Assembly: GCF_002684405.1 (NCBI RefSeq)
Contig: NZ_NYVD01000144.1
Location: 1-40,459 of the forward strand
Origin: Parvibaculum sp.
GTDB lineage: Bacteria; Pseudomonadota; Alphaproteobacteria; Parvibaculales; Parvibaculaceae
Direction: 5' to 3'
DNA length: 40,459 nucleotides
The notes beneath the pieces were generated by a model. The model was not told where the DNA came from and made no database searches. It worked only from the letters and a program-made list of their open reading frames with translations. Positions within the stretch are counted from its first letter, which is position 1; each line of letters begins with the position of its first letter. The position numbers and the translations under genes are program-made. Shown piece after piece: positions 17,260 through 25,214 of this stretch.

Positions 17260-17985
17260 ATGGCGCGTGAAAGGGCCGGCGACAACCGGTTTCATAGCAC
17301 GAGACGGGTTTTTCTGACGGGGCTGCTGGCCAGTGCCGCTGCCGGTTGTGCATCCGCGCCCAAATCCAGTGTCCAGTGGATCGACCCTGAAACGGTGCGC
17401 GCCCGGCGGCTCATCCGCGCGGCGGAAGCGCAGGTCGGCGTGACCACGACTTATGACGGTGCCTATCGGAAAATCGGTTTTCCGGGCGGCGACGTGCCGG
17501 AGAATATCGGCGTCTGTACCGATGTGATCGTCCGGGCCTATCGCGCGGCCTTCGGGCTCGATCTCCAGCGCCTCATTCATGAGGATATGGTCGCCCATTT
17601 CGAGGCCTATCCGAACCTGCCGAAATGGGGGCTCAGCGCGCCCGATCCCAATATCGACCATCGCCGCGTGCTGAATATGCGGACCTTCTTCCAGCGCTAC
17701 GCGCAGAGGCTGCCGATTTCGTCCCGTCCGATGGTCTATCGGCCCGGCGATATCATCACCCAGTCGGACGGCAAGACCTTCAACCATGTGGCGATCGTCA
17801 CCGACAAGCTTTGCTGGAGCGGCAAGCGCTATGAGCTTGTCCATAATGTCTCCCGGGGGACGCAGGTGAACGACATGCTGTTCGCCTATCCGATCAACGG
17901 GCATTTCCGCTTTCTGCCGCCGCCGGAAGCGGCCGATATGCCGGTCGCGGGGCTCAAATCCTATCTGCGTCGCGCCCGGGTCTGA
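17260..17985 (+). CDS. DUF1287 family secreted protein with twin-arginine and lipobox signal
   Basis: This 241-aa protein starts with a basic stretch followed by [20 protein letters not shown]. That is a twin-arginine motif and hydrophobic core ending in AAGC, so it is probably a Tat-exported lipoprotein. The body matches DUF1287 (YijF-like): [20 protein letters not shown] near residue 50, [15 protein letters not shown] with a conserved cysteine, [21 protein letters not shown] and FNHVAIVTD with a conserved histidine. The Cys-His pairing recalls NlpC/P60-like amidases, but catalysis is not shown for the family. GGGGG lies 8 bases before the ATG. thyA follows 67 bases downstream on the same strand. 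Confidence 0.82.
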   Translation: MARERAGDNRFHSTRRVFLTGLLASAAAGCASAPKSSVQWIDPETVRARRLIRAAEAQVGVTTTYDGAYRKIGFPGGDVPENIGVCTDVIVRAYRAAFGLDLQRLIHEDMVAHFEAYPNLPKWGLSAPDPNIDHRRVLNMRTFFQRYAQRLPISSRPMVYRPGDIITQSDGKTFNHVAIVTDKLCWSGKRYELVHNVSRGTQVNDMLFAYPINGHFRFLPPPEAADMPVAGLKSYLRRARV

Positions 17986-18052
17986 TTTTTCCGAACGACT
18001 CGCCCGAATCTCTCCTTTGCGGCTAAACTCGGCTGAAACCGAGGATACCGCC

Positions 18053-18847
18053 ATGCAGCAATATCTGGACCTGATGCGCCTTGTGAAAGAGCAGGGCGTC
18101 ACCAAGACCGACCGGACGGGGACGGGGACGAAAAGCGTCTTCGGTCATCAGATGCGCTTCGATCTGTCGAAGGGCTTTCCGCTGGTCACGACCAAGAAGC
18201 TGCATCTGAAATCCATCGTGCATGAGCTGCTCTGGTTCATCGCGGGCGATACCAATATCGAGTATCTGAAGAAGAACGGGGTTTCGATCTGGGATGAATG
18301 GGCGGACGAGAATGGCGATCTCGGCCCCGTTTACGGCCACCAGTGGCGTTCATGGCCGACACCTGATGGCGGCAAGATCGACCAGCTCCGCAACCTGCTG
18401 GACCAGATCGAAAACAATCCGGATTCGCGGCGCCTTATCGTGTCCGCCTGGAACGTGGCCGATGTGGACAACATGGCGCTGCCGCCCTGTCACTGCCTGT
18501 TTCAGTTCTACGTCGCCGACGGCAAGCTCTCCTGCCAGCTCTATCAGCGCTCGGCGGACATCTTTCTCGGCGTGCCGTTCAACATCGCGTCCTATGCGCT
18601 TCTCACCATGATGGTCGCGCAGGTGACGGGGCTCGAGGCGGGCGATTTCGTGCATACTTTCGGCGATGCCCATCTCTATCTCAATCATATGGAGCAGGCC
18701 GAGCGTCAGCTCGCGCGCGATCCGCGCCCGCTGCCGCAGATGAAGCTCAATCCGGATGTGACGAGCCTTTTCGACTTCACCTATGACGATTTCGAACTGG
18801 TCGGCTACGACCCGCATCCGCATATCTCCGCGCCGGTCGCGGTATGA
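18053..18847 (+). CDS. thyA: thymidylate synthase
   Basis: This 264-aa enzyme methylates dUMP to dTMP using 5,10-methylenetetrahydrofolate, releasing dihydrofolate. Its length equals that of the E. coli enzyme. The catalytic cysteine is C146 in [23 protein letters not shown] holds the phosphate-binding arginine, [10 protein letters not shown] the pair from the partner subunit, and [20 protein letters not shown] the dUMP-binding segment. The start at 18053 ([11 protein letters not shown]) follows GAGGA by 7 bases and fits the family; a 12-residue longer frame exists but lacks support. folA lies downstream, so the dihydrofolate produced is recycled by the neighbouring gene's product. Confidence 0.97.
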   Translation: MQQYLDLMRLVKEQGVTKTDRTGTGTKSVFGHQMRFDLSKGFPLVTTKKLHLKSIVHELLWFIAGDTNIEYLKKNGVSIWDEWADENGDLGPVYGHQWRSWPTPDGGKIDQLRNLLDQIENNPDSRRLIVSAWNVADVDNMALPPCHCLFQFYVADGKLSCQLYQRSADIFLGVPFNIASYALLTMMVAQVTGLEAGDFVHTFGDAHLYLNHMEQAERQLARDPRPLPQMKLNPDVTSLFDFTYDDFELVGYDPHPHISAPVAV

Positions 18848-18864
18848 GCCGGGTGACATGACCA

Positions 18865-19038
18865 ATGGTGGGGTGGGCGCGCAAGCTGGCGCTGATCCTG
18901 TTGCTCGTCGTGACGCTCGCGCTCGCTGCTTTCGCCTTGTTCGTCATTCTGGAGAACACGCGCCCGCTGCATCCGGAGAAGTTCCGCGACCGGGTGTATT
19001 CGGCGCTGCCGATAGCTGACACGAAAGACCTTGCCTGA
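18865..19038 (+). CDS. 57-aa single-TM microprotein between thyA and folA
   Basis: The frame starts MVGWARKLALILLLVVTLAL and has one hydrophobic helix (residues 8-29). A short polar tail follows (ENTRPLHPEKF, RDRVYSALPI, ADTKDLA). A stop codon lies just upstream, so the start must be here or at the next GTG. Its TGA overlaps the ATG of folA by one base (TGATG), which is typical of translational coupling and is the main argument that it is real. The positive N-terminus and hydrophobic helix suggest an inner-membrane microprotein with its C-terminus outside. I do not recognise a family. The Shine-Dalgarno sequence is weak. Confidence 0.65.
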   Translation: MVGWARKLALILLLVVTLALAAFALFVILENTRPLHPEKFRDRVYSALPIADTKDLA

Positions 19039-19544
19039 TGACCAAACTCGCACTCGTCGTCGCCATAGCCGAGAACGGCGTGATCGGGCGCGACAATGGC
19101 ATGCCCTGGCGGCTGTCCGGTGACATGGCCTTTTTCAAGCGCGTTACCATGGGCAAGCCGGTCGTGATGGGCCGCAAGACATGGGAGTCGCTGCCGAGGA
19201 AACCGCTGCCGGGGCGGCCCAATATCGTCGTGACGCGGGATGAGAGCTACAAGGCGGAAGGCGCGGAAGTCTTCACCGATGTGGCGGAAGCGGTCGCCCA
19301 CGGGATCGACCTCGCCAGGGAGAGCGGCGCGGCGGAAGTTGCGGTGATCGGCGGGGCGCAGATCTATGCTGAAACCATCGATGCCTGCGACCGGCTCTAC
19401 ATCACCGAAGTCCATGCGACGCCGGACGGCGATACGCATTTTCCGGATTTCGACCGGAGCGCATGGCGAGAGGTCTCGCGCGAGCGGCATGAAGCGGGCG
19501 AGAAGGATAGTGCCGCCTATTCCTTCGTGACGCTCGAAAGATAA
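19038..19544 (+). CDS. folA: dihydrofolate reductase
   Basis: This 168-aa enzyme reduces dihydrofolate to tetrahydrofolate with NADPH. The family motifs are intact: IAENGVIGRDNGMPWRLSGD with the active-site aspartate D29, KPVVMGRKTWESLP (NADPH-binding), PLPGRPNIVVTR, VIGGAQIY and YITEVHATPDGDTHFP. The length is normal for bacterial DHFR. It is coupled to the upstream microprotein by a one-base overlap and follows thyA, as is common in this class. The next gene begins 20 bases downstream after an AG-rich stretch. Confidence 0.97.
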   Translation: MTKLALVVAIAENGVIGRDNGMPWRLSGDMAFFKRVTMGKPVVMGRKTWESLPRKPLPGRPNIVVTRDESYKAEGAEVFTDVAEAVAHGIDLARESGAAEVAVIGGAQIYAETIDACDRLYITEVHATPDGDTHFPDFDRSAWREVSRERHEAGEKDSAAYSFVTLER

Positions 19545-19563
19545 GAAGGCAGGGAAGAAGAAA

Positions 19564-20364
19564 ATGACTTCAAGTGACATGGAGATGGCCACGTCGCTGC
19601 AATATGTGACGTTTCCGTCGCTGCACGACGAGCCGCTCGCCATTGCGGCACGTGTGTCCGTGCCGGCGAAAGAAGGGAAGAAACCCGCTGTCATCATCCT
19701 GCATGGCTCGGCGGGGCCGTCTGCGCGGGAGACCGGCTATGCCGATGCGCTCAATGCTGTGGGGATCGTGACGCTAGAGCCCGATCTCTGGTCGGCGCGC
19801 GGGATCGGCGGCGGGTCGGAAGGGCGCCCCAAAACGGTGATCGAGACGCTGCCCGATGTTTACGGTGCGCGCGCCTTTCTAGCGGCTCATCCGGAAGTCG
19901 ATGGAACCCGCATCGGTGTCATGGGCTTTTCCTTCGGCGGTGTGGCTTCCATGCTGGTTGCCACCCATGCTCAGAACGACCGCTTTCTCAAGGACGAGCA
20001 TTTCAAGGCCATGATGCCGGTCTATCCGGTCGCCTCCGCCTATAACCGCGTGCCCGGTTTCGAGTTCGGCGATCTCGTGGATGCGCCGGTCATGATGGTG
20101 ACGGGCGAACTCGACGAGTATGACGACGACCCGGAAGCCGGGCCGAAACTTGTCGCATCGCTGAAACCGGAGGATGCGGCGAAAATCAAAGTGCATGTGA
20201 TGAAGGGCGCGCATCATTGCTTCGACATGCCGGGGGCGAATGTGGTGGTGGCCGATCCGGTCTCTCATCGCGGCGCGGGCGGCGAGGTGCATATGATTTT
20301 CAATGAAGAGGCCATGGAGACCGCGCACAAACTGGCCGTCGATTTCTTTTCGGGCGCTTTGTGA
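19564..20364 (+). CDS. dienelactone hydrolase-family alpha/beta hydrolase
   Basis: This 266-aa cytoplasmic alpha/beta hydrolase has an oxyanion-hole strand [10 protein letters not shown], the nucleophile elbow GFSFGG (Ser near residue 122), the acid region [10 protein letters not shown] and the catalytic His in [11 protein letters not shown]-family enzymes usually use Cys as nucleophile. The serine here places it among the broader group of uncharacterised DLH-like esterases. The substrate is unknown. It heads a run of same-strand genes for formaldehyde oxidation, so it may act on a related ester or lactone; that is inference from position only. The start follows GGGAAGAAG. Confidence 0.8.
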   Translation: MTSSDMEMATSLQYVTFPSLHDEPLAIAARVSVPAKEGKKPAVIILHGSAGPSARETGYADALNAVGIVTLEPDLWSARGIGGGSEGRPKTVIETLPDVYGARAFLAAHPEVDGTRIGVMGFSFGGVASMLVATHAQNDRFLKDEHFKAMMPVYPVASAYNRVPGFEFGDLVDAPVMMVTGELDEYDDDPEAGPKLVASLKPEDAAKIKVHVMKGAHHCFDMPGANVVVADPVSHRGAGGEVHMIFNEEAMETAHKLAVDFFSGAL

Positions 20365-20440
20365 GTTTTGGGCCGTTCGGCGCTTGAGTGCCGATGTTCC
20401 TGTTGTCAGAATGCGGCCTCCCCAAAACCGAGGTGATGTG

Positions 20441-21550
20441 ATGGATGTAAAAGCGGCGGTGGCTTTCGAAGCCGGCAAACCCCTTGAAATCGAAACGGTG
20501 CAGCTTGAAGGCCCGAAAGAGGGCGAGGTGCTGGTCGAGATCAAGGCGACGGGCATCTGTCACACGGACGCCTTCACGCTTTCCGGCGCGGACCCGGAAG
20601 GCCAGTTCCCTGCCATTCTCGGTCATGAAGGCGCGGGCGTGGTGGTCGATGTCGGTCCGGGCGTGAAGTCGCTCAAGAAGGGCGATCATGTCATTCCGCT
20701 CTACACGCCGGAATGCCGTGAGTGCAAAAGCTGCACGAGCCACAAGACGAACCTCTGCACCTCCATCCGCGCGACGCAGGGCAAGGGCGTGATGCCGGAC
20801 GGCACCAGCCGCTTTTCCTACAAGGGCAAACCCGTTCTGCATTACATGGGCTGTTCCACCTTCGCCAATTACACGGTGCTGCCCGAGATCGCACTCGCCA
20901 AGGTCCGTGAGGACGCCCCCTTCGACAAGATCTGCTACATCGGCTGCGGCGTGACGACGGGCGTGGGGGCGGTTGTCTTCACCGCGAAAGTAGAGCCCGG
21001 CGCCAATGTCGTGGTGTTCGGTCTCGGCGGTATCGGCCTCAATGTCATTCAGGGCGCGCGCATTGCGGGCGCGGACAAGATCATCGGCGTCGATCTCAAT
21101 CCGGCGCGCGAAGAGATGGCGCGCAAATTCGGCATGACGCATTTCGTCAATCCCAAGGAGGTGGACGGCGACGTCGTTGCGCATCTCGTGGAACTCACCG
21201 ATGGCGGCGCGGATTACAGCTTCGAATGCATCGGCAATGTGGATGTGATGCGCCAGGCGCTTGAATGCTGCCATCGCGGTTGGGGCGAGAGCATCATCAT
21301 CGGCGTGGCGGGCGCGGGGCAGGAGATTTCCACGCGTCCCTTCCAGCTCGTGACGGGTCGAGTGTGGAAAGGCACCGCCTTTGGCGGCGCGCGCGGGCGT
21401 ACCGACGTGCCGAAGATCGTGGACTGGTACATGGACGGCAAGATCGATATCGACAGCCTCATCACCCACAAAATGCCGCTTGAAGACATCAACAAGGCGT
21501 TCGATCTGATGCATGAGGGGAAATCGATCCGCTCCGTCGTCGTCTATTGA
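20441..21550 (+). CDS. frmA: S-(hydroxymethyl)glutathione dehydrogenase, class III alcohol dehydrogenase
   Basis: This 369-aa zinc enzyme oxidises S-hydroxymethylglutathione, the adduct of formaldehyde and glutathione, to S-formylglutathione with NAD+. It also acts as S-nitrosoglutathione reductase. Catalytic zinc ligands C40 (TGICHTDAF) and H62 (GHEGAG) are present. The structural zinc cysteines are in ECRECKSC and NLC. The NAD motif is [10 protein letters not shown]. The start at 20441 ([14 protein letters not shown]) follows GAGGTGATGTG and matches the family; the longer upstream frame is not supported. The next gene encodes the enzyme for the next step. Confidence 0.96.
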   Translation: MDVKAAVAFEAGKPLEIETVQLEGPKEGEVLVEIKATGICHTDAFTLSGADPEGQFPAILGHEGAGVVVDVGPGVKSLKKGDHVIPLYTPECRECKSCTSHKTNLCTSIRATQGKGVMPDGTSRFSYKGKPVLHYMGCSTFANYTVLPEIALAKVREDAPFDKICYIGCGVTTGVGAVVFTAKVEPGANVVVFGLGGIGLNVIQGARIAGADKIIGVDLNPAREEMARKFGMTHFVNPKEVDGDVVAHLVELTDGGADYSFECIGNVDVMRQALECCHRGWGESIIIGVAGAGQEISTRPFQLVTGRVWKGTAFGGARGRTDVPKIVDWYMDGKIDIDSLITHKMPLEDINKAFDLMHEGKSIRSVVVY

Positions 21551-21558
21551 GGTCGTAA

Positions 21559-22401
21559 ATGAGTATCGAAATTCTGGAAGAGCATCGCTGTTTCGACGGC
21601 GTGCTGAAGGTCTGCCGCCATGCGTCTCAGGCGACGGGCACCGATATGCGGTTTTCCGCTTATGTGCCGGATGGCGACGGGCCTTTTCCCGTCGTCACCT
21701 GGCTCTCCGGGCTCACCTGCACGGAAGAAAACTTCACCACCAAGGCCGGCGCCTATGGCACGGCCAGTGCGCTGAAGCTCATCGTCATCGCGCCGGATAC
21801 GAGCCCGCGCGGTGAGGGCGTCGCCAATGACGAGGCTTACGACCTCGGGCAGGGCGCAGGCTTTTATATCGATGCGACGGAAAAGCCCTGGGCGCCGCAT
21901 TTCAAGATGCAAAGCTACATCACGGAAGATCTGCATGCCGTCATTGCGGCGAACTTCCCGGCGGATATGTCGCGTCACGGCATTTCCGGCCACTCCATGG
22001 GCGGTCATGGCGCGTTGACGCTCGCGTTGAAGCGGCCCGATCTTTACCGCTCCGTTTCCGCCTTCGCGCCTATCGTCTCGCCGACGCGCTGTCCCTGGGG
22101 CGAAAAGGCGTTCACGGCCTATCTCGGTTCCGACCGCGAGGCATGGAAGGCGCATGATGCCTGCCTGCTCATCGAAGGCGGTGCGGCGAAGGGGCATTTC
22201 GACGAGATCCTCGTCGATCAGGGGCTCGGCGATAATTTCCTCGAAAAGGAATTGAAACCGGAGCTGCTGGAAGAGGCCTGCGGCAAGGTCGGGCAGGGGC
22301 TCACGCTTCGGCGGCAGCCCGGTCACGATCATTCCTATTATTTCATCCAGTCTTTCATGGCCGATCATCTGACCTTTCATGCAGACAGGCTGAAGCGATG
22401 A
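21559..22401 (+). CDS. fghA: S-formylglutathione hydrolase
   Basis: This 280-aa serine hydrolase of the esterase D family splits S-formylglutathione into formate and glutathione, finishing the glutathione-dependent formaldehyde pathway. The nucleophile is S146 in SGHSMGGHGA. WLSGLTCTEENFTTKAGA forms the oxyanion-hole region, and the acid and base lie in LVDQGLGDNFL and PGHDHSYYFI. It starts 8 bases after frmA. Its TGA overlaps the next gene's ATG (ATGA). Confidence 0.96.
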   Translation: MSIEILEEHRCFDGVLKVCRHASQATGTDMRFSAYVPDGDGPFPVVTWLSGLTCTEENFTTKAGAYGTASALKLIVIAPDTSPRGEGVANDEAYDLGQGAGFYIDATEKPWAPHFKMQSYITEDLHAVIAANFPADMSRHGISGHSMGGHGALTLALKRPDLYRSVSAFAPIVSPTRCPWGEKAFTAYLGSDREAWKAHDACLLIEGGAAKGHFDEILVDQGLGDNFLEKELKPELLEEACGKVGQGLTLRRQPGHDHSYYFIQSFMADHLTFHADRLKR

Positions 22402-23696
22402 GTGACATTTTCGATGTCGTCATCGTCGGGGCGGGGGCCGCAGGGCTCTCCGCCGCGCGGCAGGCGCGTGAGATGGGCCTCAGCTTCAAAGTGTTCGAGG
22501 CGAAGGATCGCATTGGCGGGCGCACCTTCACCGATACGGCCAGCCTCGGCATGACATGGGACCGGGGCGCACACTGGCTTCATTCGGCCGACGTTAATCC
22601 GCTGACGAAGATTGCCGACGAGCTCGGCCATCCCTATCACCGGCACGACGAAGGCTCGTTCTATCGCCATCTCTTTCTCGGTCAGAAGGCGGGCCGTCCC
22701 GTCTGGGCCGATGAGGAGGCCTATACGGCCTATCGCGAAGAGTTCGAGGCCGCCTATGACATCGCGCATGTGCAGGGCGAGGCGGGTGAGGATATTCCGG
22801 TGTCCGAAACGCTGGATCCTTCCGCACGCTTCTATCGCATCACGCGGCATCTCTTTCAGGCGATCTGCGGAGGCGATCCGGAGGATCTGTCCGCAGTCGA
22901 TTTCGCGCGCTATGCCGACACGGAAAAGAACTGGCCGCTGGAACGCGGTTATGGCGCACTGATCGCCGCTTATTTTGCCGACATTCCCGTGACGCTTTCC
23001 TGTCCTGTGCATCGTATCGACATGACGGGCGCCAATGTGAAAGTCGCAACGGAAGAGGGAACGGTGGAGGCGAAGTCCGTCATCGTCACCGTTTCGACCA
23101 ATGTGCTCTCCTCAGGGGCCATCCGCTTCTTGCCGCAACTGCCGGCCCGAACGCAGGAGGCGCTGGAAGGCGTGCCGACCGGTCATGCGAACAAGGTCGC
23201 TTTTGCCTTCAAGCGCGAGGTGTTCGGCCTGCCGGAGATGTCTCATCCGCTGGCGATAGACGAGAAGAAGCCGGCGCGGCCTGCGCTTTCCTTCCAGATC
23301 CGGCCGTTCGGGCACAATATGGCCATCGCCTATTTCGGCGGGTCGGAAGCTGCCGATCTCGAACGGGCGGGCCGCGACGTCATGATTGCGCATGCGCGCG
23401 GCATGTTGGGCGACATGTTCGGGACCGACATCTTCAAGGAAATGAGCGGCGTTGAATCGACCGCCTGGACGACGGATCCGCATACGCTCGGCGCCTATTC
23501 TTATGGAAAGCCCGGCAAGAGCGACATGCGGGAGCGGTTGTCGGAGCCTGTCGGCGACCGCCTGTTTTTCGCAGGAGAAGCGGTGCCGCTCGATTGGTAT
23601 TCCACCGTGCATGGCGCGTATGTGAGCGGCATGTCCGCTACGCAAAAAGCCGCGCATTATCTTGGGCGAGGCGTTGCAGGAGAGGCATCAGCCTGA
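22398..23696 (+). CDS. FAD-dependent amine oxidase family protein
   Basis: This 432-aa flavoprotein of the monoamine oxidase/polyamine oxidase family has the dinucleotide-binding motif VIVGAGAAGLSAARQA at the N-terminus with FEAKDRIGGRTFT after it. The C-terminal FAD-binding signature is LFFAGEAVPLDWYSTVHGAY. There is no signal peptide, so it is cytoplasmic. Such enzymes oxidise amines to imines with release of hydrogen peroxide and, for N-methyl groups, formaldehyde. The substrate cannot be read from sequence. It is translationally coupled to fghA by ATGA, an unusual pairing suggesting that its product enters the formaldehyde pathway; that is inference. Confidence 0.88.
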   Translation: MSDIFDVVIVGAGAAGLSAARQAREMGLSFKVFEAKDRIGGRTFTDTASLGMTWDRGAHWLHSADVNPLTKIADELGHPYHRHDEGSFYRHLFLGQKAGRPVWADEEAYTAYREEFEAAYDIAHVQGEAGEDIPVSETLDPSARFYRITRHLFQAICGGDPEDLSAVDFARYADTEKNWPLERGYGALIAAYFADIPVTLSCPVHRIDMTGANVKVATEEGTVEAKSVIVTVSTNVLSSGAIRFLPQLPARTQEALEGVPTGHANKVAFAFKREVFGLPEMSHPLAIDEKKPARPALSFQIRPFGHNMAIAYFGGSEAADLERAGRDVMIAHARGMLGDMFGTDIFKEMSGVESTAWTTDPHTLGAYSYGKPGKSDMRERLSEPVGDRLFFAGEAVPLDWYSTVHGAYVSGMSATQKAAHYLGRGVAGEASA

Positions 23697-23743
23697 GAAG
23701 ATACCTCCCATCAAAAATCAATAAATCGCCATGGGAGGATCAA

Positions 23744-24661
23744 ATGGCAGAGATGAAACTGATCGCGGACGGCCTGAAATTTCCGGAAGGGCCGATCGCC
23801 ATGCCCGACGGCAGCATCGTGCTGGTGGAAATTGCGGCGGGCCGCCTCACGCGCATTACGCCGGATGGCAAGAAAGAGACGATCGCGGAGCCCGGCGGCG
23901 GGCCGAACGGCGCGGCCATCGGTCCGGACGGCAAATGCTATGTCTGTAACAATGGCGGGTTCGACTGGCACGATCAGGACGGTTTGCTGATCCCGGGCGA
24001 CATCGCGACGGATTATTCGGGCGGGCGCATCGAGCGGATCGACCTCGAGACCGGCAAGGTCGATGTTCTTTATACGGAAGTAAATGGTGAGCCGCTGAAA
24101 GGGCCGAACGACATCGTGTTCGACAAGTCGGGCGGGTTCTGGTTCACCGATCTCGGCAAGGGCCGTGGCCGCGTGCAGGATCGCGGCGGGCTCTACTATG
24201 CGAAAATCGACGGATCGATGGTGAAGGAAGCCGTGTTCCCGATCACCAGCCCCAATGGCGTCGGTCTGTCGCCGGACGAGAAGACGGTTTTCGTGGCCGA
24301 TACGATTCCCGGCCGTCTCTGGGCCTTCGACATCACGGGCGAGGGCGAGGTCGCGCCGAGCGAAGGGCCGCTCAATGGCCGCTTCGTCGGATCGCCTGCC
24401 GGCCTCAACTATTTCGACTCGTTGGCGGTGGATGCCGACGGCAATGTCTGCGTGGCGACGATCTTCAATTCCGGCATCACCATTTTCGCGCCGGACGGAT
24501 CGAGCATCCGCCATTTTCCGACCGACGATCTCATCACCACCAATATCTGCTTCGGCGGCGAGGATCTGAAAACGGCGTACATCACGCTGTCCACGACGGG
24601 GCGCCTCGTGTCGACGGAGTGGGAACGGCCGGGTCTCGCGCTCAACTTCCTCAACAAGTGA
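23744..24661 (+). CDS. SMP-30/gluconolactonase family lactonase
   Basis: This 305-aa six-bladed beta-propeller has blade repeats of the form GPxGxxxxPDG: FPEGPIAMPDGSIVLVEI (metal-ligand Glu), GPNGAAIGPDGKCYVCNN, GPNDIVFDKSGGFWFTD, SPNGVGLSPDEKTVFVADT (conserved Asn) and DSLAVDADGNVCVATI (conserved Asp). Family members are calcium- or zinc-dependent lactonases for sugar acids and other lactones. No export signal is seen. The start at 23744 follows GGGAGGATCAA, a strong Shine-Dalgarno sequence; the longer frame upstream overlaps the amine oxidase and is not supported. It is the last gene in the run starting at 19564. Confidence 0.88.
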   Translation: MAEMKLIADGLKFPEGPIAMPDGSIVLVEIAAGRLTRITPDGKKETIAEPGGGPNGAAIGPDGKCYVCNNGGFDWHDQDGLLIPGDIATDYSGGRIERIDLETGKVDVLYTEVNGEPLKGPNDIVFDKSGGFWFTDLGKGRGRVQDRGGLYYAKIDGSMVKEAVFPITSPNGVGLSPDEKTVFVADTIPGRLWAFDITGEGEVAPSEGPLNGRFVGSPAGLNYFDSLAVDADGNVCVATIFNSGITIFAPDGSSIRHFPTDDLITTNICFGGEDLKTAYITLSTTGRLVSTEWERPGLALNFLNK

Positions 24662-24693
24662 GTTGGCCTGTGTGAGCTAGCTGTTTCGGGTAC

Positions 24694-24718
24694 GGAACAT
24701 TTGTTCCGGCCTCCCGTT
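24694..24718 (+). promoter_or_regulatory. EcfG-type general stress promoter
   Basis: GGAAC (24694-24698) and CGTT (24715-24718) are separated by 16 bases, the consensus -35/-10 pair for the alphaproteobacterial general stress sigma factor EcfG. It lies about 80 bases upstream of the small secreted protein gene at 24800. The -35 element is embedded in a 7-bp inverted repeat (CGGAACA-TT-TGTTCCG, 24693-24708). Confidence 0.75.
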
Positions 24719-24799
24719 AACCATGTCAGGATGCCCGCGCCCGAGGAGGGGTACACCCCGAAAGCGGGGCGGGCATTCAACATTTCAGGGAGGAGAAAC

Positions 24800-25147
24800 A
24801 TGCGCCTTATTTTTAGTGCGGCCATTGCGTTGCTCATGCTGACAGGCGGGGCCTATGCCGCCGACGCATTCGCGAATTTCTACGGGAATACCGTCAAGAT
24901 CACGAGCCCGGCGGGCGACCGGGCCGTGGTCATCAACGAGGACGGCACCTACACCAACACCATGGCTGACGGAACCACGGTTTCAGGCACCTGGACGAAT
25001 GAAGACGGCAATGCCTGTTTCAAGCAGGACGGCAGCGACGCCGAGCCGTATTGCACACCGGCCGAGGCTCGTGACGTGGGCGAAAGCTGGGAGATCACCG
25101 CGCCGGACGGCACGAAGGAGCAGGCAGCGCTGGTTGCCGGCAACTGA
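24800..25147 (+). CDS. small secreted hypothetical protein, probably stress-induced
   Basis: This 115-aa protein starts MRLIFSAAIALLMLTGGAYA, a clear Sec signal peptide with cleavage after AYA. The mature part of about 95 residues is acidic and made of short turn-rich strands (NTVKITSPAGDRAV, NEDGTYTNTMADGTTVSGTW, ITAPDGT), suggesting a small beta-sheet protein. Two cysteines (GNACFKQDG and EPYCTP) could form a disulphide. I do not recognise a characterised family. The start follows GGGAGGAG, a near-perfect Shine-Dalgarno sequence; a longer frame upstream crosses the promoter and is rejected. The EcfG-type promoter upstream implies induction in general stress, and a strong terminator follows, so it is a single-gene transcript. 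Confidence 0.82.
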   Translation: MRLIFSAAIALLMLTGGAYAADAFANFYGNTVKITSPAGDRAVVINEDGTYTNTMADGTTVSGTWTNEDGNACFKQDGSDAEPYCTPAEARDVGESWEITAPDGTKEQAALVAGN

Positions 25148-25173
25148 TCCAGGGTTTCCCGACGCATGAATTG

Positions 25174-25205
25174 GGCCGGCCCGTTTTCGGGCCGGCCTTT
25201 GCTTT
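25174..25205 (+). terminator. strong intrinsic terminator, bidirectional
   Basis: GGCCGGCCCG (25174-25183) pairs with CGGGCCGGCC (25188-25197) around a TTTT loop, followed by TTTGCTTTT. It ends the transcript of the small secreted protein. It also lies just past the stop of the convergent mrp gene and could act in both directions. Confidence 0.9.
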
Positions 25206-25214
25206 TCGCGTTTG

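Noticed and set aside
24695-24706. GAACATTTGTTC as a LexA (SOS) box
   Set aside because: It matches the Gram-positive form, but alphaproteobacterial LexA uses GTTC-N7-GTTC. The same bases fit an EcfG -35 with the correct spacing to CGTT.
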